Made by a program: the position numbers and the translations under genes. DNA of 64,000 bases from Microvirga terricola (GTDB lineage Bacteria; Pseudomonadota; Alphaproteobacteria; Rhizobiales; Beijerinckiaceae): the NCBI RefSeq assembly GCF_011777495.1, contig NZ_JAATJS010000001.1:620001-684000 (forward strand), in the 5' to 3' direction. Positions 33,588-42,042 of the stretch are shown piece after piece; position 1 is the first letter of the stretch; each line of letters opens with the position of its first letter. Below the pieces are notes generated by a model, which ran no database searches, was not told where the DNA came from, and worked only from the letters and a program-made list of their open reading frames with translations.

Positions 33588-34592
33588 ATGCAAATTCTTC
33601 TCCCTCTCGTCGCTTCGGCGCTGTTGTCGGCGTTGCTGATCGTCGTGCTGAAGCCTCTCCTGATTCGCTACGCGCTGGCGCGACCCAATGCGCGCTCCAG
33701 CCACAAGGTGCCGACCCCGCAGGGCGGCGGCATCGCAATCATCATTGCCACTCTCGTCGTCGTGGCGGGCGCTCTGCTGCTGGCAGGAACCGCGCTTGGC
33801 CCCTTCCCTATTCTCGCCGCTGCGACCGTGGTGCTTGGTGTCGTCGGCGCCATCGACGACATCCGTCCATTGCCCGCCGGTCCGCGCCTGGCCTTGCAGG
33901 TCGTCGCGGTGGCGGCGATCACGCTGACGAGCGATGCGCGTTTGTTGTCCGAGGCGATTCCGCTCGGACTCGAGCGTGCCCTCATCATCCTGGCCGGTGT
34001 GTGGTTCGTGAACCTCGTCAACTTCATGGACGGGCTCGACTGGATCACGGTCGCCGAGATGGTGCCGATCACCACCTTTCTCGCGCTTCTCGGATGGGCG
34101 GGCCTGCTGCCGCCGACGGTAGCGCTCGTCGCCGCCGCTCTGTGCGGCGCACTTCTCGGTTTCGCGCCGTTCAACAAGCCCGTAGCGCGCCTCTTCATGG
34201 GCGACGTAGGCTCGTTGCCTGTCGGCCTTCTGGTCGGCTGGATGCTGTTGGAATTGGCCGGGACGGGTGCTCTCGCCGCCGCGATCCTGTTGCCGCTCTA
34301 TCACCTGATGGACGCGACCATCACGCTCCTGCGCCGGCTCGCGCGCGGTGAAAAGGTGTGGCAGGCGCATCGCTCGCATTTCTATCAGCAGGCGACGGAG
34401 AACGGTTTCTCGGCGCTGTCGGTGAGCGCGCACGTGTTCGCGCTCAACATCGCGCTGATCGCACTGGCCACAGTGACGCTCTTGTGGAACGCGCCTGCGG
34501 TCCAGGTGGTTTGCCTTGCCGCTGGCGTCCTTCTCGTCAGCCTCTTGCTCAGGCGCTTTGCCGCGCGCCGCCCGGAGGTCTTTTCGCGATGA
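33588..34592 (+). CDS. WecA/MraY-type polyprenyl-phosphate sugar-1-phosphate transferase
   Basis: A 334-residue membrane enzyme with about ten hydrophobic helices that transfers a sugar phosphate from a UDP sugar to undecaprenyl phosphate, starting O-antigen or exopolysaccharide chains. Family motifs: TPQGGG, GAIDDIRPL (DD pair), NFMDGLDW, FMGDVGS and HRSHFYQQA (the HxxH motif of the cytoplasmic loop). The start follows the epimerase stop by one base and the stop overlaps the next gene as ATGA. The HRSH variant fits WecA/WbpL rather than MraY. Confidence 0.92.
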   Translation: MQILLPLVASALLSALLIVVLKPLLIRYALARPNARSSHKVPTPQGGGIAIIIATLVVVAGALLLAGTALGPFPILAAATVVLGVVGAIDDIRPLPAGPRLALQVVAVAAITLTSDARLLSEAIPLGLERALIILAGVWFVNLVNFMDGLDWITVAEMVPITTFLALLGWAGLLPPTVALVAAALCGALLGFAPFNKPVARLFMGDVGSLPVGLLVGWMLLELAGTGALAAAILLPLYHLMDATITLLRRLARGEKVWQAHRSHFYQQATENGFSALSVSAHVFALNIALIALATVTLLWNAPAVQVVCLAAGVLLVSLLLRRFAARRPEVFSR

Positions 34593-35521
34593 ACTCTCCT
34601 CTGATCGCGCTCACCGGCGCAACCGGCTTCATCGGCCGTTATCTTCTTGCCGAATTGCCGAAGCGCGGCTACCGGGTGCGCGTGTTGTTGCGGCGTCCGT
34701 CCGAGGTGCCCGAAGGCGCGTCGAGCGCGGTGATCGGCGACATCGCCTCGCCGCAAAACATGTCCGCCGCCTTGCGCGACGTCGATGCGGTGATTCACTC
34801 GGCGGGCCTCGCGCATGCCATGTCGGGACGGCCAGAGGACGATTATCGCGCCATCAACACGCAAGGCACCATCGCGCTGGCGCAGGGTGCGGAGCGCGCG
34901 GGCGTAAAACGCTTCGTCTTTCTCTCCTCCATCCGCGCCCAGAGCGGCCCGACCGCCGCCGGCGTTCTTACCGAAGAGTCCGAGGCGCGCCCTACCGATC
35001 CTTACGGCCGCTCGAAACTCGAAGCGGAGCAGGGCTTGAGCGCGCTCTCGATCGACTGGGCGGCACTTCGCCCGGTGCTCGTCTATGGGCCAGGAGTGAA
35101 GGGCAACATGGCGGCTTTGTTGAATCTGGCGCAATCGCCCTGGCCGCTGCCGCTCGGCGGCCTTCACAGCCGCCGCTCCCTTCTCTCGCTCGACAACCTG
35201 ACGGCAGCGGTGGACACGGTTTTGAAAGCGCAGGGCCCGTTGCGACGCCCCTTCATCGTGGCCGATCCGGAGCCGGTCACGGTGGCCGAGATCGTCGCCG
35301 CCCTTCGCTTAGGGCTCGGCCGCAATCCGGGCCTCGTCCCGGTGCCCGCGCTTTTCCTAAAGGGTGCTGCTGCCTTGGCGGGGCGCGGAGAAGCCTACGA
35401 GCGACTGGCGGGCTCGCTCGTCGCGAGCCCCGACGCGCTGAAAAAGCTTGGTTGGGAGCCAGTTACTTCGACGCGAGACGCGCTGGCGCAGCTGGCGCGG
35501 GAGATTGCTCCCGGCGCTTGA
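34589..35521 (+). CDS. NAD-dependent epimerase/dehydratase (SDR)
   Basis: A 310-residue extended SDR protein. TGATGFIGRYLLAEL binds the nucleotide; FLSSIRAQSG and DPYGRSKLEAEQ give the catalytic Ser, Tyr and Lys; LRPVLVYGPGVKGNM follows. Genes of this type next to WecA/WbpL-like transferases often act as 4-reductases or epimerases on the UDP sugar that the transferase uses (WbpV-like); that role is inferred from position. The start overlaps the transferase stop. The last 59 bases overlap the convergent dehydratase gene, so both C-termini share DNA. Confidence 0.9.
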   Translation: MNSPLIALTGATGFIGRYLLAELPKRGYRVRVLLRRPSEVPEGASSAVIGDIASPQNMSAALRDVDAVIHSAGLAHAMSGRPEDDYRAINTQGTIALAQGAERAGVKRFVFLSSIRAQSGPTAAGVLTEESEARPTDPYGRSKLEAEQGLSALSIDWAALRPVLVYGPGVKGNMAALLNLAQSPWPLPLGGLHSRRSLLSLDNLTAAVDTVLKAQGPLRRPFIVADPEPVTVAEIVAALRLGLGRNPGLVPVPALFLKGAAALAGRGEAYERLAGSLVASPDALKKLGWEPVTSTRDALAQLAREIAPGA

Positions 35522-37418
35522 ATTCGGGGATCGCGTCCTCGAACACCTGTTCCGCCGCCGCCCGGTCGCCGCTGCGGAGCGCTTGCACCAGACTGTCGAG
35601 CCAGCGGTCGACCTTCGCGCGGTCGGCGAAGATCGGCTTCGCCGCCATGACGCCGTCGATGCCGATTTCGGCGCGCGGCTCCTCGCGGGCAAACAGGATT
35701 TCGTGCAGGCGCTCGCCCGGGCGGGTGCCGGTCACGGAAATTTCGATGTCCTCGCCCGGCTCGTACCCGGCGAGACGGATCATGCGCTCAGCGAGTTCAT
35801 AGATGCGCACAGGCTGGCCCATTTTCAGCACATAAACGGAGGCGCGCTCATCGTTGTTCGCGCTCTCGTTGAGCCGCCGGCCTTCCACGTCCGCATGCGA
35901 GGCGGAGGTGAGCACGAGGTCGGCTGCTTCGCGCGTGGTCATGAAATAGCGCACCATGTCGGGATGCGTGACAGTGACCGGCCCGCCGCGTGCGATCTGC
36001 GCCTTGAACTTCGGCACCACAGAGCCGACCGAGCCGAGCACGTTGCCGAAACGCACGGCGATGATGCGGGTCGCGCCGTTGCGGCCCATGAACTCCGCAT
36101 CGAGCGCCTGCCCGTACATCTCCGCCAGACGCTTGGTCGCGCCGAGCATGGAGACGGGATCGATGGCCTTGTCGGTGGAGATGATGACGATGGCACCTGC
36201 GCCCGCTTCGACCGCCGCATCCGCCACGTTGACCGAGCCGAACACGTTGGTCTTGATACCCTCGCCCCAGTCCTTTTCGAGATAAGGCACGTGCTTGAGC
36301 GCGGCGGCGTGGAAGACCACGTCCGGGCGGAACTCTTTCATGACGTCGAAGATGCGGTCGCGGTCGCGCACGTCGGCGATCACGCCATCCACGTTCGTGT
36401 CGCTCGCGAGAAGGGTGGGATTTTCCAGAATGCCGTGGAGCGACGGCTCGGAGAATTCGACGATGAGAAGATCGCGCGCGCCGAAGGCCACGACGCGGTT
36501 GCAGATTTCCGAACCGATGGAGCCGCCGCCACCCGTGACCAGCACGCGCTTGCCGCGGATGAAGTGCTCGAGGCGCTGCCGGTCGATCTGCACCGTGGGG
36601 CGCAAAAGCAGGTCTTCGATCTCGAGCGGCGCGAGTTCCGCGTCGCGCATGCCTTCGCCGAGGCTCGTGACCCGCACCAGTGGCAGGCCGAGACGGCGGG
36701 CGCGGGCGATCAGCATGTCGGGATGCGCTTCCGGCGCGAGCGCGCTCGGCGTCGCGACAAGGCGGCGGATCGGCGTGCCGCGCTCCTGGCAATCCTGAAT
36801 CACCTGATCGAGATCGGCGAAGGTGCCGAGCACCGGCACGCCGCGGATCGAATGGCCGAGATCGTCGGCGCGGAACGACAGAACGCCCTTCGGCTGCAGC
36901 TTCTTGACCGTGCCGGTCTCGATCGCGCGCAGCATCACCTCGATGTCCGTGCCGCGTCCGAGCAGCAGGATCGGCGTGGTGGCGTCGCGCTCCAACGTAT
37001 TGCGCGAGCGCGCGTACTTGAAATAGCGGAATGCAAGACGCGGGCCGCCCAGCAAAAACATCTGGATCAGCCAGTAGAGCGCAATCGTGATCTTGCCGAA
37101 GAAGAGGCTGGAAAGCTGCGTCGAGACCAGGACGTAGTCGATGATGAGCAGCGTGAGCGCGAGAACAGTCGTGGCGCGGAAAATATTGAAAAGATCCGGC
37201 AGGGACGCGAAGCGCCACTTCGAGCGGTAGAGCTGGAAGAACCAGTAGACCACGCCGGCAAAGGCGACGAAGGGCGGCAGAAAGAGCGGCAGGTGGTTCA
37301 GGCGCTCGTGGAGGAGAGTTCCATCGAAGCGCACGAAAAACGTCGCCACCACCGCGACGGCCGTCATGACGAGATCGTGGAGGACCACGAGCGTTTTCTT
37401 GAAATCCTGGCGATTCAT
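35463..37418 (-). CDS. CapD/WbpM-type nucleotide-sugar 4,6-dehydratase
   Basis: A 651-residue membrane dehydratase. Four N-terminal helices (about residues 10-125) are followed by a first Rossmann-like region and the catalytic SDR domain starting at VTGGGGSIGSEI (about 295). STDKAIDPVSMLGATKRLAE carries the catalytic region in which Tyr is replaced by Met, as in WbpM/PglF proteins. These enzymes make UDP-4-keto-6-deoxy-GlcNAc for surface glycans at the inner membrane. GTG at 37430 is an alternative start. It converges on the WecA operon with a 59-base overlap, giving a compact polysaccharide locus. Confidence 0.92.
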   Translation of the reverse strand: MNRQDFKKTLVVLHDLVMTAVAVVATFFVRFDGTLLHERLNHLPLFLPPFVAFAGVVYWFFQLYRSKWRFASLPDLFNIFRATTVLALTLLIIDYVLVSTQLSSLFFGKITIALYWLIQMFLLGGPRLAFRYFKYARSRNTLERDATTPILLLGRGTDIEVMLRAIETGTVKKLQPKGVLSFRADDLGHSIRGVPVLGTFADLDQVIQDCQERGTPIRRLVATPSALAPEAHPDMLIARARRLGLPLVRVTSLGEGMRDAELAPLEIEDLLLRPTVQIDRQRLEHFIRGKRVLVTGGGGSIGSEICNRVVAFGARDLLIVEFSEPSLHGILENPTLLASDTNVDGVIADVRDRDRIFDVMKEFRPDVVFHAAALKHVPYLEKDWGEGIKTNVFGSVNVADAAVEAGAGAIVIISTDKAIDPVSMLGATKRLAEMYGQALDAEFMGRNGATRIIAVRFGNVLGSVGSVVPKFKAQIARGGPVTVTHPDMVRYFMTTREAADLVLTSASHADVEGRRLNESANNDERASVYVLKMGQPVRIYELAERMIRLAGYEPGEDIEISVTGTRPGERLHEILFAREEPRAEIGIDGVMAAKPIFADRAKVDRWLDSLVQALRSGDRAAAEQVFEDAIPEFKRREQSPAPAAPARLASK

Positions 37419-37507
37419 GGGCCCTGCCACCTTGTGACAGGGGGTATCCGCCGCGCTTCCGGCTTTGTCAATGCGACGGGGCCTGCGGTCCGGTGGCCCA
37501 AGGGGCG

Positions 37508-38293
37508 TCAGGGCGCTTCGGCTAAGGGATTTTCCGCCACCACCACGAGACCGCCCGCCTCCCGCGAGACATGGGCTGAGATGCCGAAGCTGGCGGCAAG
37601 CTGCGCCTCTGTGAAGACATCCTCCGGCGTGCCGTGAGCGCCGATGCGGCCCCGGTCCAGCACCACGATGTCATCGGCGAAGCGGGCTGCGAGCGTCAGG
37701 TTGTGCATGATGGCGACCACGTTCGCCCCGGCGGCGGCGTGAGCCTTGAGGACCTGAAGCACGGTGAGTTCGTGGCGCGGGTCGAGCGCGGCGACGGGCT
37801 CGTCCACCAGAAGCACGGGGGCCTTGGTTGCGAGCGCCCGGGCCAGAAGCACACGGGCGCGCTCGCCACCGGAGAGCTCGGTCGCGGGACGGTCCTCGAA
37901 ACCGGTCACATCCGCCGCCGCCATCGCCTCGGCCACGGCCTTACGGCCGGAATCGGAGAGGGAATCGGGCCTTTCGCCATGGGGCAGGCGACCGAGCGCC
38001 ACGACGTTCCTGACCGGCAGAGGCCAGGCGATGGTGCCGCCCTGCGGCAGGTAGGCGATGGATCGCGCGCGCTCAGATGTACGCATCCACCGCACGGGCT
38101 CGCCGTCGAGGGTGACATCGCCTCCGACCGGCGCGACGAGGCCTGCCAGCGCCCGCAAAAGCGTTGTCTTGCCCGCCCCGTTGGGGCCGACGATGACGGT
38201 GAGGCGGCCCGGTTCCAGGGTCAGGTCGACCGTTGCAAGCGCCCGGCGGCGGCCGAGATCGACGGTAAGCGAGGTTGCGACAAGGCGCTTCAT
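37508..38293 (-). CDS. iron-chelate/heme ABC transporter ATPase (FecE/HmuV type)
   Basis: A 261-residue ABC ATPase with GPNGAGKTT (Walker A), YLPQ (Q-loop), LSGGERARVLLARAL (signature), LLVDEPVAALDP (Walker B) and a switch His in AIMHNL. The sequence layout is that of siderophore, heme or cobalamin importers. The start overlaps the end of the FecCD permease gene as an ATGA-type 4-base overlap, so they form one operon. No periplasmic binding protein gene is next to them, nor an outer-membrane receptor. The ligand is therefore undecided between ferric siderophore, heme and B12. Confidence 0.92.
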   Translation of the reverse strand: MKRLVATSLTVDLGRRRALATVDLTLEPGRLTVIVGPNGAGKTTLLRALAGLVAPVGGDVTLDGEPVRWMRTSERARSIAYLPQGGTIAWPLPVRNVVALGRLPHGERPDSLSDSGRKAVAEAMAAADVTGFEDRPATELSGGERARVLLARALATKAPVLLVDEPVAALDPRHELTVLQVLKAHAAAGANVVAIMHNLTLAARFADDIVVLDRGRIGAHGTPEDVFTEAQLAASFGISAHVSREAGGLVVVAENPLAEAP

Positions 38294-39315
38294 GCCGGGG
38301 TCTCCGCCAACTCGGCCTTGCGCTTGGCGATGACCCAGAGAAAGAACGGCACGCCGAGAAGCGCCGTCAGAACCCCGATTTTGACCTCGACGCCGGACGG
38401 AATGAGCCGCACCGCGCAATCGGCGGCGAGCAGCAGCACGGCGCCGGTCAGCCCTGCCGGAACAAGCGTCCGCGCCGGATCGTAGCCCACGAAGGGCCGC
38501 ACCAGATGTGGCGCCACAAGGCCGACAAAGCCGATGGACCCCGCCACCGCGACGGACGCTCCGGTGCCGATGGCCGCACCGCCGACGATCAGCAGCCTGA
38601 GAAGCGGCACGTTCACCCCAAGGCTTTTCGCTGTCTCTTCGCCCAGCGCCAGGGCCCGCAGGCCAGGCGCGGCGGCCAGAACCATCAGGGAGGCGGCAAC
38701 AATGAAGGGGAGGACTAGCATCACGTGGACACCGGAGCGGTCCTCGAAGGAGCCCAGAAGCCAAAACACGATCTCGGTCACCGCGAAGGGATTGGGCGAC
38801 AGGCTGATGGCGAGCGCCGTGCCTGCGACAGCGAGGCTCCCGACCGCGAGGCCCGTGAGCACCAGCACCACCACGGTGGCGTTGCGCCCCGCCACCGTCA
38901 CCACCAGCGTGACGGACAGAAGAGCACCGACAATCGCGGCGACCGGCAGCGTCCAGGACAACGCGCCGACAAGGCCGAAATAAAGCACCGCCACCGCCCC
39001 AAGCGCCGCCGCCTGGGGCGCGCCGAACACCGCCGTATCGGCGAGCGGATTGCGCAACAGCCCCTGCAGGCTCGCCCCTGTGAGCCCAAAAATCCAGCCG
39101 ACCAGGAGTGCGAGAAGAGTGCGCGGCAGGCGGATTTCGCGCACCACGATGCTGGCAGACCCCTGATCCGAGACAAGCGCCTTCGCCGCAAGCCAAGGCG
39201 AAATCGGGGCCGGGCCAATGGCGAGTGACGCGATGGCGAGGATCGCGAGCAGCGCGGCAAGGCCGAAGGTCAGGGGCGTGAGCGAACGGGACATGAGCCA
39301 GATGAGGTTCCTCAT
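38290..39315 (-). CDS. FecCD-type iron-chelate ABC permease
   Basis: A 341-residue permease with about ten helices. REIRLPRTLLALLVG, GLTGASLQGLLRNPLADTA (quoted in part), GSIGFVGLVAPHLVRPFVG and GVPFFLWVI are the FecCD signature blocks. It forms the inner-membrane channel for the ATPase encoded downstream. The ATG at 39315 is chosen; ATG at 39294 would also leave the complete fold. Only one permease is present, so a homodimer as in BtuC is expected. It lies 28 bases from the GST gene on the same strand. Confidence 0.92.
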   Translation of the reverse strand: MRNLIWLMSRSLTPLTFGLAALLAILAIASLAIGPAPISPWLAAKALVSDQGSASIVVREIRLPRTLLALLVGWIFGLTGASLQGLLRNPLADTAVFGAPQAAALGAVAVLYFGLVGALSWTLPVAAIVGALLSVTLVVTVAGRNATVVVLVLTGLAVGSLAVAGTALAISLSPNPFAVTEIVFWLLGSFEDRSGVHVMLVLPFIVAASLMVLAAAPGLRALALGEETAKSLGVNVPLLRLLIVGGAAIGTGASVAVAGSIGFVGLVAPHLVRPFVGYDPARTLVPAGLTGAVLLLAADCAVRLIPSGVEVKIGVLTALLGVPFFLWVIAKRKAELAETPA

Positions 39316-39343
39316 CTGGCGATAGCAAGGGCCGCGGCGAGTG

Positions 39344-40024
39344 TCACCCAGCCGTTTTCTCCGAGACAACTTTCTCGTCCTTCGGAAACAGCGCGAAATA
39401 GGGCTCGGCCTCCGCCAGCACGCGGGCATAGGAAGGTCGCGCCATCAGGCGGTCCAGATACCGCGCGGCGTTCGGGTGTGTTTTGCCGAGGGGGTTCACT
39501 TTGTCGGCGTAGAACAGGGAGGGCGCGGCCGCACAATCGGCCATGCCGAATTCCTCTCCCGTGGCCCAGGTCCGTTCCGCCATCTGCGCATCGATGAGGC
39601 TCAGCGCGGTCACAAGGAGGCTTCGCGCCTGAGCGACCCCATACGCATCGTTCTCTCCCTCCGGACGGAGCCGGTCGGTCACGATCTTCTGGATCGATAC
39701 ATTCACGTAGAGATCGAAGATGCGATCCCAATGACGCGTCTGGAGCGCCTGTTCGTCGTCTTTCGGAATGAACCGCACCGGACCGGGATAGTGCCGGTCG
39801 AGATACTCGATGATGATGCTCGTTTCGGGGATCGTGCAACCGGCTGATCGATCCCGCAGCACGGGAAACCGGCGGATCGGCCAGATCGCCTCGAAAGCAG
39901 CCCGCGCGTCCGCGTCGGCGAGATCCACGATGACCGGTTCGAAGGGCGTCGCGTTCTCGTAAAGGGCGATCAGCACCTTGTGGCAGAACGAGGAGAGCGG
40001 GTGGAAATGGAGTTCCAGAGACAT
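39344..40024 (-). CDS. glutathione S-transferase family protein
   Basis: A 226-residue GST. The N-terminal thioredoxin-like domain has PLSSFCHKVLIALYE (catalytic Ser/Cys region at about residues 10-13) and IPETSIIIEYLDRHYPG (glutathione-binding ES); the helical domain ends with PSYARVLAEAEPYF. Enzymes like this add glutathione to electrophiles in the cytoplasm. AGGA precedes the ATG at 40024. It diverges from an HxlR regulator gene across a 106-base gap holding a perfect palindrome, so it is probably the regulator's target. Confidence 0.9.
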   Translation of the reverse strand: MSLELHFHPLSSFCHKVLIALYENATPFEPVIVDLADADARAAFEAIWPIRRFPVLRDRSAGCTIPETSIIIEYLDRHYPGPVRFIPKDDEQALQTRHWDRIFDLYVNVSIQKIVTDRLRPEGENDAYGVAQARSLLVTALSLIDAQMAERTWATGEEFGMADCAAAPSLFYADKVNPLGKTHPNAARYLDRLMARPSYARVLAEAEPYFALFPKDEKVVSEKTAG

Positions 40025-40067
40025 CGGCGATATTCCTCGTGATTCCAGTGTCAATACTAATTGCATT

Positions 40068-40083
40068 TTGCAACCGGTTGCAA
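40068..40083. promoter_or_regulatory. perfect 16-base palindrome, likely HxlR operator
   Basis: TTGCAACCGGTTGCAA reads the same on both strands and lies between the divergent GST and HxlR genes; TTGCA occurs once more seven bases upstream (40061-40065). HxlR dimers bind such sites to control the divergent gene. Binding is inferred. Confidence 0.65.
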
Positions 40084-40130
40084 GGTAGGGGTAGCCGGTG
40101 CGAAAATGCAAGCGATTTTTGGAGGCCTGA

Positions 40131-40637
40131 ATGGATGGCGGTCATAGATCCGGTTGCCCGATCAATCTCACCCTCGAGGTCGTGGGTGATAAATGGAGCC
40201 TGCTCATCATCCGGGACATGATCTTCGGCAACCGGCGGCATTTCCGGGAAATGCTGAAATCGGAGGAGGGGATTTCCTCGAATATCCTGGCCGACCGCCT
40301 CAAGACCCTCGTTGATGAGGGGATCATCACCAAGGCGGACGACCCGAGCCACAAGCAGAAAACGGTCTACAGCCTGACCGAAAAGGGCATCGAACTGCTT
40401 CCGATTCTCGCTCAAATGGCGGTGTGGGGGCGCAAATATCTGCCGGTCACGGAAGAATTGAGCATCCGCGCGCAATTGCTGGAGGAAGGCGGGCCTGCCC
40501 TCTGGTCCGAATTCATGGATGAGCTGCGGGAGACCCATCTGGGCGCGGCGCCGCGCAATGGAGCGAGGCAAGGTCCTTCCGTCGCCGCCCGTCTGCAGGC
40601 GGCCTATGAGGCGGTTGTCGCCCGACGCGGTGTTTGA
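40131..40637 (+). CDS. HxlR family transcriptional regulator
   Basis: A 168-residue winged-helix regulator. CPINLTLEVVGDKWSLLIIRDM has the Cys at about residue 9 that many HxlR proteins use to sense thiol-reactive compounds. FREMLKSEEGISSNILADRLKTL and YSLTEKGIELLPIL complete the DNA-binding domain. The tail beyond residue 120 is longer than usual. It probably regulates the divergent GST gene, which fits a response to electrophiles. Start ATG at 40131 follows GGAGGCCTGA, a good ribosome-binding site. Confidence 0.9.
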   Translation: MDGGHRSGCPINLTLEVVGDKWSLLIIRDMIFGNRRHFREMLKSEEGISSNILADRLKTLVDEGIITKADDPSHKQKTVYSLTEKGIELLPILAQMAVWGRKYLPVTEELSIRAQLLEEGGPALWSEFMDELRETHLGAAPRNGARQGPSVAARLQAAYEAVVARRGV

Positions 40638-40778
40638 AGACCCGCCGCTTGGAGCGAGGGAAAAATACCGCGTGCTGTGGGCAGGCTTCCTCATCATCGG
40701 ACGACGAGAACTGTTCGATCTCCCCGCCTTCCATGCTACGAACCGTACATCCAAACCGAACGCCAATCGGAGCCCGGC

Positions 40779-41933
40779 ATGAACCCGATCTTCGCCAATC
40801 TCCCCACCACCATCTTCGAGGTGATGTCGGGACTTGCCCGGGAGACCGGAGCGGTCAATCTCGGACAGGGCTTTCCGGACGATCCGGGCCCGGAGGACGT
40901 GCGGCGCAAGGCGGCGGAGGCGGTGCTCGACGGCTACAACCAGTACCCGCCGATGATGGGGCTGCCCGAGCTGCGCAGCGCCATCGCTGCCCATTACAAG
41001 CACTGGCAGGGTGTCGATCTCGATCCGATGAGCGAGGTGATGGTGACTTCCGGCGCGACGGAGGCGCTGGCGGGCGCGATCCTCGCCCTCGTTGAACCCG
41101 GCGACGAGGTGGTGCTGTTCGAGCCGATGTATGACGCCTACCTGCCGCTGGTGCGGCTTGCGGGCGGCATCCCAAAGTTCGTCACACTCCAGCCGCCGCA
41201 TTTTCGGCTCACCGAGGAGGCGCTCGCCAAGGCGTTTTCGCCCAAGACCAAGGCAGTGTTGTTCAACAATCCGCTCAACCCGACGGCCACGATCTTTTCG
41301 GGCGAAGACCTCACGCTGCTCGCGGATTTCTGCCGCCGCTTCGATGCGGTGGTGATTTCCGACGAGGTGTGGGAGCACGTGGTCTTCGACGGACGCCGCC
41401 ACCAGAGCGTGCTGAGCCTCCCCGGCATGCGTGAGCGCGCGGTCAAGATCGGCTCGGCGGGCAAGATTTTCAGCCTCACCGGCTGGAAGGTCGGCTTCGT
41501 CTGCGCCGCGCCGCATCTCATGAAGGTGCTGGCCAAGGCCCACCAGTTTTTGACCTTCACCACCGCGCCGAACCTCCAAACAGCCGTGGCCTACGGACTG
41601 GCCAAGGACGACAGCTACTTCGAGACCATGCGGCGCGATTTCACCAAAAGCCGCGACCGCTTTACGACGGGGCTGAAGACCTTGGGCTTTGATGTCATTC
41701 CGAGCCAGGGCACCTACTTCCTCAACATCGACATCGCGCCTTTAGGGGAAACCGACGACGTCGCCTTCTGCCGCCGTCTGGTGACCGATTTCGGTGTCGC
41801 GGCGATCCCGGTTTCGGCCTTTTATGCTCAAGGTGCGGTGAAGAACGTGGTGCGGTTCTGCTTCGCCAAGAAGGATTCCACCCTCGATGCGGGGCTGGAG
41901 CGGCTAGCGAAAGCGGCCAAAAGGGCCGCTTGA
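40779..41933 (+). CDS. class I/II pyridoxal-phosphate aminotransferase
   Basis: A 384-residue fold-type I aminotransferase. NLGQGFPDDPGPEDV, YNQYPPMMGLPELR, TSGATEAL, NNPLNPTA and DEVWEHVVFD are conserved, and SAGKIFSLTGWKVGF holds the PLP lysine. The pattern is that of the YbdL/kynurenine aminotransferase group, which acts on methionine, glutamine or aromatic amino acids. GGAG precedes the ATG at 40779. It follows the HxlR gene by 141 bases on the same strand but the two look unrelated. The exact amino donor is unknown. Confidence 0.92.
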   Translation: MNPIFANLPTTIFEVMSGLARETGAVNLGQGFPDDPGPEDVRRKAAEAVLDGYNQYPPMMGLPELRSAIAAHYKHWQGVDLDPMSEVMVTSGATEALAGAILALVEPGDEVVLFEPMYDAYLPLVRLAGGIPKFVTLQPPHFRLTEEALAKAFSPKTKAVLFNNPLNPTATIFSGEDLTLLADFCRRFDAVVISDEVWEHVVFDGRRHQSVLSLPGMRERAVKIGSAGKIFSLTGWKVGFVCAAPHLMKVLAKAHQFLTFTTAPNLQTAVAYGLAKDDSYFETMRRDFTKSRDRFTTGLKTLGFDVIPSQGTYFLNIDIAPLGETDDVAFCRRLVTDFGVAAIPVSAFYAQGAVKNVVRFCFAKKDSTLDAGLERLAKAAKRAA

Positions 41934-42042
41934 GCAAAAACCCGTTGGGAAGCTGTGCCTTGGCCCATTCTTCAACATTGTTTCTTTGAGCGGAAAATTT
42001 TAGCCTCCCGGGGTCAACAACCCCTTGGGAGTTTCGCTTGAG

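Noticed and set aside
35448-37637. 729-codon open frame antisense to the CapD-type gene
   Set aside because: No motif and a typical high-GC shadow composition; the minus-strand gene is a clear dehydratase.
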